DNA from: JBJFGR01 sp051892875
Lineage (GTDB): Bacteria > Pseudomonadota > Gammaproteobacteria > Enterobacterales > Succinivibrionaceae
Assembly (NCBI GenBank): GCA_051892875.1
Contig: JBJFGR010000095.1
Location: forward strand, 1 to 9,846
Direction of reading: 5' to 3'
Length of the DNA stretch: 9,846 nucleotides
Below the pieces are notes generated by a model. It saw only the letters and a program-made list of their open reading frames with translations, searched no databases and was not told the origin of the DNA. The position numbers and the translations under genes were made by a program. Numbering within the stretch: position 1 is the first letter of the stretch; every line of letters starts with the position of its first letter. Of this stretch, positions 1 to 4,500 are shown one piece after another.

Positions 1-24
1 CATGCATAATACATAGATAATGTA

Positions 25-684
25 CTATTTTTTAATTACTTCTACGTTATCATCTTTACCTATAATTAAAACATCAGCACCACGTTTTGCAAATAAACCA
101 ACAGTCACAACACCTGGAATAGCATTGATGATTTTTTCTAATTCTTTTGGTTCAGTTATTTGTAAGTTATGAACGTCAAGAATGTGATTACCATTATCTG
201 TAACACAACCTTCTCTATATACAGGTGTTCCACCTAATTTTGTTAGTTCTCTTGCAACATAAGCACGAGCCATAGGAATTACTTCAACTGGTAGTGGGAA
301 TTTTCCGAGAACATCCACAACTTTGGAATCATCAACAATGCAAATAAATTGTTTTGCTACTGCTGCAACGATCTTTTCTCTTGTTAATGCAGCACCACCA
401 CCTTTTATCATATCCATAGAAGGATTTATTTCATCAGCACCATCTACATAAATATCGAAACTATCAATATCATTTAAGTCAAAAACAGGAATACCTAAAG
501 CTTTTAGCCTTTCGGTTGATGCTACAGAACTTGAAACAGCACCCTTAATTTGATCTTTGATGTCTTTTAACCCATCAATAAAAAAATTAACAGTTGAACC
601 TGTTCCCACCCCTAAAATGGCATTAGGTTTTACATACTTCAAAGCTTCTAAAGCAGCATTTTTCTTCTTTGTATTTTGACTCAT
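25..684 (-). CDS. rpiA: Ribose-5-phosphate isomerase A
   Basis: Interconverts ribose 5-phosphate and ribulose 5-phosphate in the non-oxidative pentose phosphate pathway; a soluble cytoplasmic enzyme. The 219 residues match the E. coli length and align without gaps by eye. The phosphate-binding loop GVGTGST is at 25-31, SSS at 51-53, and YVDGADEIN at 79-87 supplies the catalytic-site aspartates D81 and D84. KGGGAALTREK at 94-104 carries K94 and the general-base glutamate E103. IPMARAYVARELTKLGGTP and NAIPGVVTVGLFAKRGADV are also typical. The ATG is preceded by a weak GGA about 10 nt upstream, and no better start exists. The gene lies 235 nt downstream of fau and has its own likely promoter (729-756), so it is probably not simply read through from fau. 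In E. coli rpiA also lies near ssrS and fau, next to serA. No anomalies seen. Confidence 0.97.
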   Translation of the reverse strand: MSQNTKKKNAALEALKYVKPNAILGVGTGSTVNFFIDGLKDIKDQIKGAVSSSVASTERLKALGIPVFDLNDIDSFDIYVDGADEINPSMDMIKGGGAALTREKIVAAVAKQFICIVDDSKVVDVLGKFPLPVEVIPMARAYVARELTKLGGTPVYREGCVTDNGNHILDVHNLQITEPKELEKIINAIPGVVTVGLFAKRGADVLIIGKDDNVEVIKK

Positions 685-728
685 AAATGTATTCCAAATA
701 AAAATTTTTTGATAAAAAGATAGTGAAA

Positions 729-756
729 ATTATACTCTTTAGAATTCATAGTGCAA
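729..756 (-). promoter_or_regulatory. Predicted sigma-70 promoter of rpiA
   Basis: On the minus strand, TTGCAC (756 to 751) is followed after 16 nt by a perfect TATAAT (734 to 729). This puts the start of transcription near 722 and gives a 5' leader of about 38 nt before the rpiA ATG. The -35 box matches consensus only at TTG, so an activator may be needed. One arm of an inverted repeat (759-772) abuts the -35 box. Confidence 0.5.
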
Positions 757-758
757 GA

Positions 759-832
759 AATTTGTGAAGTATGTCATTTTTTTATAGGGCTACAAAAAGT
801 TTAACCAAAAGATGGACTATACTTCACAAATT
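759..832. repeat. Pair of inverted 14-bp elements upstream of the rpiA promoter
   Basis: AATTTGTGAAGTAT at 759-772 recurs as its exact reverse complement at 819-832. The match extends by three more pairs (GTC 773-775 with GAC 815-817) if one bulged T at 818 is allowed. The arm centres are 60 bp apart. Relative to the predicted rpiA start they sit near -43 and -103, so they are outside the rpiA mRNA and no U-tract follows either arm. Two operator copies for a regulator are more likely than a terminator. The left arm on the plus strand also reads TGTGA-N6-TCATT, resembling one and a half CRP half-sites. Confidence 0.6.
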
Positions 833-881
833 GGGCAGTTATAGATAAGTTTAAAATACCTTATCTTTAAAAAATTATCAT

Positions 882-913
882 AAAACAATAAAAATACAAG
901 ATTTAATACTTGT
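882..913 (-). terminator. Weak possible intrinsic terminator after fau
   Basis: Read on the minus strand, ACAAG and CTTGT (913-909 with 900-896) form a 5-bp stem with an 8-nt loop. It lies just after the fau stop and is followed by ATTTTTATTGTTTT. The stem is short and AT-rich, so termination would be inefficient at best. Confidence 0.3.
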
Positions 914-919
914 TATTAG

Positions 920-1513
920 TTAAATTTCTTCAAAAATTATATCTCTAGTAGGAGTTATAATTTCTGGTAAAGGAACATCCCAAATTTCAGTTGGCAAGGT
1001 ATCTACTTCCTGTATATCTAATGCTAAACCAATAGGATATGGTCCTTTTTTGGAAGCATGGTATGTTTGAAGTGTGCGATCATAATAACCTCCACCCATA
1101 CCTAATCTATTCCCTTTTGAATCAAATGCTACAAGTGGTGTAAACATTATATCGATTTGTTCTAAAGGTACAACATTTTGGACATTTAATTCAGGTTCTG
1201 GTATATCGTATTTGTTTTTGACCATAATAGTATCTTTGTCGTACTTTAAAAACAAAAGATTGCCCTTGGAAAAAGGATGTAGAACAGGTACTACAACCTG
1301 TTTACCTTTTGCTTGACACCATTTAATAACGCCATTTGTGTCAATTTCTCCGTCAACACTTATGTATAAAGCTACACATTTAGCGTTTTTAATCTTTTCA
1401 CTACGTGAAAATTGATCAATTAATTGGGAAGAATAGTGTGCATGAAGTTCTGGGCTGATTGATTTGCGAAGATCTCTTATCTTCTGTCTTAATAGTGGGC
1501 GAGATGTTGGCAT
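920..1513 (-). CDS. fau: 5-formyltetrahydrofolate cyclo-ligase
   Basis: ATP-dependent conversion of 5-formyltetrahydrofolate to 5,10-methenyltetrahydrofolate, which returns the storage folate to one-carbon metabolism; cytoplasmic. The 197 residues are of normal length for the family (E. coli YgfA/Fau). A basic N-terminal helix (RQKIRDLRKSI, 9-19) precedes the ISVDGEIDT segment (51-59), which forms part of the folate pocket in the family. The hallmark nucleotide-binding motif RLGMGGGYYDRTL spans 136-148, preceded by PLVAFDSKGN (126-135). The ATG start has a weak purine-rich AAGAGAA about 10 nt upstream. The gene lies about 57 nt downstream of the 6S RNA in the same orientation, as ssrS-ygfA do in E. 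coli, and is likely made from the 6S precursor or zapA transcript. No internal promoter is obvious. Confidence 0.95.
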   Translation of the reverse strand: MPTSRPLLRQKIRDLRKSISPELHAHYSSQLIDQFSRSEKIKNAKCVALYISVDGEIDTNGVIKWCQAKGKQVVVPVLHPFSKGNLLFLKYDKDTIMVKNKYDIPEPELNVQNVVPLEQIDIMFTPLVAFDSKGNRLGMGGGYYDRTLQTYHASKKGPYPIGLALDIQEVDTLPTEIWDVPLPEIITPTRDIIFEEI

Positions 1514-1569
1514 AGTACAGATATTCTCTTATTTATTTTTGATATATGCTACTTTAAAATTAATACAAT

Positions 1570-1745
1570 AAACCCCAAGATGTCTATCGATTAGAAAACC
1601 TTGAACCCAAAAGTTCAGGGCGGAAAAAGTTTTTTATATCTAGGCTTCTCAATACAAGTTGAGCTTGCACACCTTATAAAAGTAATTTTCCTAATCTATC
1701 AGTATCGGCTCAGGGACATAATCAATGAGGACAAACTTGAGGTGA
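1570..1745 (-). ncRNA. ssrS: 6S RNA (RNA polymerase holoenzyme-binding regulator)
   Basis: 6S RNA mimics an open promoter and binds the sigma-70 holoenzyme, lowering housekeeping transcription in stationary phase. Read on the minus strand, three blocks match the E. coli RNA. GUCCCUGAGCCGAUA lies near the 5' side (about 1717 to 1703), UGAGAAGCCU in the middle (about 1650 to 1641), and the CCCUGAAC...GGGUUCAAGG hairpin near the 3' side (about 1620 to 1599). The ends close by an 8-bp stem, ACCUCAAG (1743 to 1736) with CUUGGGGU (1579 to 1572), giving an RNA of roughly 175 nt. It sits between zapA and fau, the classic gammaproteobacterial location. The 5' end is only about 6-8 nt from the zapA stop, so the promoter must lie inside zapA or the RNA must be processed from a zapA transcript. 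Exact ends are estimated from the closing stem. Confidence 0.92.
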
Positions 1746-1750
1746 TTTTT

Positions 1751-2077
1751 TTAACTAGGGAGATCTTTTAAAACATTTTTAAGATGTTTACCAATTTCCT
1801 TCGTTCTGTTTTCTACTATATCGCTAAATTGTTGATATTTCAACTGTTGATTATATAAATCGTGACAGATATCTAATGCGGTTAAGACTAATATCTGTTC
1901 ATTATTAAAATTAGGAATCATTTTTTTAAAATCTTCTATTCTTTTAATAATTTCTTTTGCAACTATTTTATAATTATCACCTTCGCCTTTTTTACATGTG
2001 ATATTATAAGTTCTATTGAGAATTTCTAAAGAAACTTGTTCTGTTTCAAATATGTTATTATCGGTGTTTTGTGTCAT
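1751..2077 (-). CDS. zapA: Cell division protein ZapA
   Basis: Small cytoplasmic protein that bundles FtsZ protofilaments at the division ring and links them to ZapB. The gene is recognised from a short N-terminal beta strand (VSLEILNRTYNITCKKGE) followed by helices. EQILVLTALDICHDLYNQQ corresponds to the E. coli EQLVFIAALNISYELAQEK segment, and a C-terminal coiled coil (KYQQFSDIVENRTKEIGKHLKNVL) mediates tetramerisation. I chose the ATG at 2077 (108 residues, close to E. coli's 109). It has GAG about 10 nt upstream. A TTG five codons further out (2092) would extend the frame but has no Shine-Dalgarno sequence. Sequence similarity is modest, and the call is strengthened by the adjacent 6S RNA and fau. 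The gene is divergent from the sigma factor at 2233. No unambiguous zapA promoter was found in the gap. Confidence 0.9.
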   Translation of the reverse strand: MTQNTDNNIFETEQVSLEILNRTYNITCKKGEGDNYKIVAKEIIKRIEDFKKMIPNFNNEQILVLTALDICHDLYNQQLKYQQFSDIVENRTKEIGKHLKNVLKDLPS

Positions 2078-2149
2078 TGTGAAAAAACTCAAATTAATGT
2101 CAAATTTATAATAATATCATAAAGCAATATTAACATTATTTTAATTATT

Positions 2150-2163
2150 TTATTGTACAATAA
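2150..2163. promoter_or_regulatory. 14-bp perfect palindrome in the zapA/sigma-factor divergent gap
   Basis: TTATTGTACAATAA is its own reverse complement. It overlaps the predicted -35 box of the sigma-factor promoter (2153-2158) and lies about 73 bp upstream of the zapA ATG. A dimeric repressor site is possible, but chance self-complementarity in AT-rich DNA cannot be excluded. Confidence 0.35.
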
Positions 2164-2181
2164 TAGTAGAGAAGATAAATT
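2153..2181 (+). promoter_or_regulatory. Possible promoter of the ECF sigma gene
   Basis: TTGTAC (2153-2158) and TAAATT (2176-2181) are separated by 17 bp, with 3/6 and 4/6 consensus matches. The start would fall near 2188, leaving a leader of about 45 nt made largely of near-repeats of ATTATTAAA (2192-2216) before the AAGAG-containing ribosome-binding site. I see no obvious ECF-type AAC/GTC signature that would suggest autoregulation. Confidence 0.35.
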
Positions 2182-2232
2182 TTATTATTAGATTATTAAA
2201 CTATTAAATTATTAAAAAAGAGTTGTTGAATT

Positions 2233-2748
2233 ATGATAACACAAGTTCAAATGCAAAAGTACTACGATGATATAGCACCTAGATTAGTAAATTATCTGAT
2301 AGCAAATGGATGTAGTTATGAGCAGGCAAGTGATTTTGTTCAAGAAACTTTTATAAAATTATGGAAAAAAAGAGATGTTTATTCACCAGAAGATAATATT
2401 ACATCTTTAGTTTTTCAGATTGCAAAGAATCTTAGGATTGATTATATTCGCCATGCTAAATTCGAAGTAATTACAGATGATTTTTCAAAAAATTCTCAAG
2501 AAACTCAAGAATTGGAAGATTCTATAGAAGAGAATGATAATTATTTAAAAACTTGTTTACAGAAAGCCTTAGCAGAATTACCTAATGAATTAAGAGAATG
2601 TTATGTGTTATTTAATATATCTGAAATGTCAATAAAAGATATTGTAAAACAATTAGGTATTTCTGAATCATTAGTAAAGGTAAGAATTCATAGGGCTAAA
2701 GTTAAGTTGGCAGAATCTTTAAGCTATCTTAAAAACGAATATTTATAG
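2233..2748 (+). CDS. ECF-type RNA polymerase sigma-70 factor
   Basis: An alternative sigma factor of the extracytoplasmic-function type (171 residues), made only of sigma domains 2 and 4. Domain 2 spans about 10-76. It includes the core-binding DFVQETFIKLWKK (34-46) and the -10-recognition helix VFQIAKNLRIDYIRHAK (60-76), with the typical DYIR. An acidic linker follows (about 82-104). Domain 4 spans about 108-165, starting with ALAELPNELRECYVLFN; its helix-turn-helix MSIKDIVKQLGISESLVKV (132-150) is followed by RIHRAK. The ATG at 2233 has AAGAG about 10 nt upstream. No membrane anti-sigma gene or zinc-binding HxxxCxxC anti-sigma factor is adjacent. The only neighbour on the same strand is the small acidic protein 98 nt downstream. 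The ECF subgroup and regulon cannot be told from the sequence alone. Confidence 0.9.
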   Translation: MITQVQMQKYYDDIAPRLVNYLIANGCSYEQASDFVQETFIKLWKKRDVYSPEDNITSLVFQIAKNLRIDYIRHAKFEVITDDFSKNSQETQELEDSIEENDNYLKTCLQKALAELPNELRECYVLFNISEMSIKDIVKQLGISESLVKVRIHRAKVKLAESLSYLKNEYL

Positions 2749-2770
2749 TTTTAGTTGTAACTTTTTCTCT

Positions 2771-2801
2771 TTGCTAACGTTTATTAGTTAAAATGTATAA
2801 T
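2771..2801 (+). promoter_or_regulatory. Predicted promoter of the small acidic gene
   Basis: A perfect TATAAT (2796-2801) follows TTGCTA (2771-2776) with a 19-bp spacer, longer than the optimal 17. The start of transcription would be near 2808, giving a leader of about 39 nt. No hairpin resembling a terminator separates the sigma gene from this site, so read-through from the sigma gene is also possible. Confidence 0.42.
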
Positions 2802-2846
2802 TAACATATTTTCTGTAGTTTTATGTCTGTGGGGAGATTTTGGAAA

Positions 2847-3113
2847 ATGGCTAATTTAGAAGATAAAGATTTGGATTTTGTTGATGTTTTAATGAAAAAA
2901 GCATTTAATTTTAAAGCTCCCAAAATGCCTGTTTTTTCAGAAGATGATAAATTAGACACTGCTGAATCCTCGAATGTGTTGAGTTTTTTTGATGCTGAAA
3001 AAGTAGGAAAAAGAGAAGATATCCAAGCAATAAACGATGATGATCTTGATTTATTATGTGCTGCGGGATCTCGATCAAATATTGACGATGATGATTCTAA
3101 CAAAGACGAATAG
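2847..3113 (+). CDS. Small acidic protein of unknown function next to the sigma factor
   Basis: I do not recognise a family. I chose the ATG at 2847 (88 residues) because GGGGAG at 2831-2836 lies 10 nt upstream. An in-frame ATG at 2823 would add eight residues but has no Shine-Dalgarno sequence. The protein is strongly acidic (24 Asp/Glu over the 88 residues), with no signal peptide or membrane segment and a single Cys. Visible parts are an N-terminal helix-like segment (LEDKDLDFVDVLMKKAFNF), a Pro/Ser-containing middle, and a C-terminal DDDLDLLCAAG followed by a very acidic tail ending DDDDSNKDE. The gene follows the ECF sigma gene in the same direction, has its own likely promoter, and ends before a strong terminator. 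A soluble partner or regulator of the sigma factor is conceivable from position alone; nothing in the protein proves it. Confidence 0.75.
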   Translation: MANLEDKDLDFVDVLMKKAFNFKAPKMPVFSEDDKLDTAESSNVLSFFDAEKVGKREDIQAINDDDLDLLCAAGSRSNIDDDDSNKDE

Positions 3114-3149
3114 GAAACGTTATATTTTTAAAATCTTTCATTATTTTTG

Positions 3150-3182
3150 AGTCTTGATATCTAACGGTATCGGACTTTTTTC
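3150..3182 (+). terminator. Strong intrinsic terminator after the small acidic gene
   Basis: AGTCTTGATATC and GGTATCGGACT (3150-3161 with 3166-3176) pair over 11 bp, including two G-U pairs, with one bulged T and a TAAC tetraloop. A run of six T follows directly. The gene stop is 36 nt upstream. This closes the sigma/acidic-protein unit before rluB. Confidence 0.85.
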
Positions 3183-3184
3183 TG

Positions 3185-3228
3185 TAACTCATTTTTTAAA
3201 TTGCATTAAATTGTGTTAGAATGAGTTA
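3185..3228. repeat. Inverted repeat spanning the rluB promoter
   Basis: TAACTCATT (3185-3193) and AATGAGTTA (3220-3228) are perfect 9-bp complements with a 26-nt interval. The pairing extends slightly with two G-U pairs and one A-T pair. The right arm overlaps the predicted -10 box and a T8 run follows at 3231-3238. This could be an operator pair, or a second back-up terminator for the upstream unit. Confidence 0.5.
3214..3222 (+). promoter_or_regulatory. Extended -10 promoter of rluB
   Basis: TGTTAGAAT fits the extended -10 pattern TGnTATAAT with one mismatch. No good -35 is present at 17 bp, as is common for extended -10 promoters. The start of transcription would be near 3229, leaving a leader of about 74 nt that ends with a good ribosome-binding site (AGAGGA, 3293-3298). 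Confidence 0.5.
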
Positions 3229-3302
3229 TCTTTTTTTTAAATTCTTGGTTTTAAATAACATTAGTTGTTTGTCGTGAGGCAGAAGATCGCATAGAGGATA
3301 TT

Positions 3303-4436
3303 ATGAGCGAAAAACTTCAAAAAGTATTGGCCGCTTTAGGTCAAGGTTCCCGTAGAGCAATGGAAGAATATATTAAATCTGGTTTAGTAAGTGTTGATGG
3401 AAAAGTTGCTTCATTAGGGGATCGTGTAGAAGGAAACGAAGTTATAAGAGTTAACGGACAAATTGTAAAAGCTGCAAATTCTACAAAACCTATTTGTCGA
3501 GTTCTTGTTTATAATAAGCCTGAAGGGCAAATGTGTACTAGAAAAGACCCTCAGGGAAGACCTACAGTTTTTGATAGATTACCAGCTGTTTCAAAAGGGA
3601 GATGGCTTTATGTTGGAAGACTTGATGTGAATACATCTGGTCTATTATTATTTACAACTGATGGGGAACTTTCTAACTGCTTAATGCATCCAAGTCATGA
3701 AATAGAGAGAGTTTATGCTGTTCGTGTTTTTGGTGAAGTAACTAAAGAACATATTGAAAAATTACAAACTAAAATTGATCTTGATGATGGTCCAGCTCAT
3801 TTTGATAAAGTATCATATATCGGTGGTGAAGGTATAAACCAATGGTATAATGTGACTTTAAAAGAAGGTAGAAAGAGAGAAGTTAGACGTCTTTGGGAAG
3901 CTTTGGGATTAAAAGTAAGTCGATTGAAGAGAATATCTTATGCAAATATTGAATTAGGCAAATTACCCCAAGGTTCTTGGAGAGAACTTACTTTAAATGA
4001 AGTAAATGAATTAAGGGCATTGGTGAATTTACGACCTGAAAAAGAATCTGTTGTAGAAGATAAAAAATTATCGGTTCGTGAAGAATTTGTACGCAATAGA
4101 CAAGTTCGACATGCTGTGAAAAAGTTTGAAAAAAAAACAGGATTTAATAAGCATAAAAAATTAAATTCAAGAGAAAGCAATTTTGAGTTTTTTTTGGAAG
4201 AAGAAAGATCTTTTCATAAAGGTAGAAAAGATGATAGGAAAAAATCTGACGCTAGATTTTTAAAAGGTGGTAGTAAAGAACGTTCTCCTAAAGATGATAA
4301 TAAATCATTTTGGGATAAAAATGTCTATAAAGGAAAAACTTTTAATACAAAAGAATCCAAGTTTGGTAAAAAGTTAGTTAGAGATTCTTTTAGAGGTGAA
4401 AAGAATCATTTTAGGAAAGATACTTTTTCTAGATAA
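3303..4436 (+). CDS. rluB: 23S rRNA pseudouridine(2605) synthase RluB with long basic tail
   Basis: Isomerises a uridine to pseudouridine in 23S rRNA near the peptidyl-transferase centre (position 2605 in E. coli). An S4 RNA-binding domain occupies about 2-55 (EKLQKVLAALGQGSRRAMEEYI). The RsuA-type catalytic domain spans about 63-245. It contains GRLDVNTSGLLLFTTDGEL (105-123), whose D108 is the catalytic aspartate. EGINQWYNVTLKEGRKREVRR (176-196) carries the conserved C-terminal motif. RQVRHAVKK (266-274) still resembles the end of the E. coli protein (291 residues). About 100 further residues (278-377) are a low-complexity Lys/Arg/Ser/Asp-rich tail with repeated phenylalanines and no recognisable fold. 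The ATG has AGAGGA 4 nt upstream. The close match to RluB rather than RluE/RluF or RsuA comes from the CTRKDPQGRPTVFDRLP segment. scpB, which often precedes rluB, is not upstream here. Confidence 0.95.
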   Translation: MSEKLQKVLAALGQGSRRAMEEYIKSGLVSVDGKVASLGDRVEGNEVIRVNGQIVKAANSTKPICRVLVYNKPEGQMCTRKDPQGRPTVFDRLPAVSKGRWLYVGRLDVNTSGLLLFTTDGELSNCLMHPSHEIERVYAVRVFGEVTKEHIEKLQTKIDLDDGPAHFDKVSYIGGEGINQWYNVTLKEGRKREVRRLWEALGLKVSRLKRISYANIELGKLPQGSWRELTLNEVNELRALVNLRPEKESVVEDKKLSVREEFVRNRQVRHAVKKFEKKTGFNKHKKLNSRESNFEFFLEEERSFHKGRKDDRKKSDARFLKGGSKERSPKDDNKSFWDKNVYKGKTFNTKESKFGKKLVRDSFRGEKNHFRKDTFSR

Positions 4437-4452
4437 GGGTAAAATTTAAGAT

Positions 4453-4480
4453 GGTGGCTATTTTTACCACCTCTTTTATT
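4453..4480 (+). terminator. Terminator-like hairpin after rluB
   Basis: GGTGG (4453-4457) pairs with CCACC (4467-4471). Two more pairs form above a bulged C, and TCTTTTATT follows. The T-tract is interrupted, so termination is probably partial. The 3' arm shares bases 4470-4471 with the next hairpin, making the two structures mutually exclusive. Confidence 0.55.
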
Positions 4481-4490
4481 ATATAAGAGG
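4470..4490 (+). promoter_or_regulatory. Hairpin masking the yoaE ribosome-binding site
   Basis: CCTCTT (4470-4475) is the exact complement of AAGAGG (4485-4490), the likely Shine-Dalgarno sequence of the GTG start at 4501. The stem is 6 bp with a 9-nt AT-only loop. Folding would block ribosome access, and the competing hairpin at 4453-4471 would release it in part. Regulation by this switch is inferred, not shown. Confidence 0.4.
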
Positions 4491-4500
4491 CTATAAGAAA

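Noticed and set aside
10..24. Short stem TACAT/ATGTA just after the rpiA stop codon as a terminator
   Set aside because: Only five AT-rich pairs and no T-tract follows on the minus strand; the window edge prevents further judgement.
2192..2216. Three near-copies of ATTATTAAA before the sigma gene as a regulatory repeat
   Set aside because: They are imperfect and of very low complexity in AT-rich leader DNA; chance is sufficient explanation.
2801..3103. Open frame of 100 codons on the minus strand opposite the small acidic gene
   Set aside because: It overlaps the better plus-strand gene, which has a good ribosome-binding site, promoter and terminator. The translation is Ser-rich with no recognisable feature.
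3938..4180. Open frame of 80 codons on the minus strand inside rluB
   Set aside because: It lies wholly antisense within rluB, in its low-complexity region, with no independent signals.
4437..4500. yybP-ykoY manganese riboswitch upstream of the TerC-family gene
   Set aside because: The gap is 64 nt, too short for the aptamer plus expression platform, and I could not find its conserved loop sequences.
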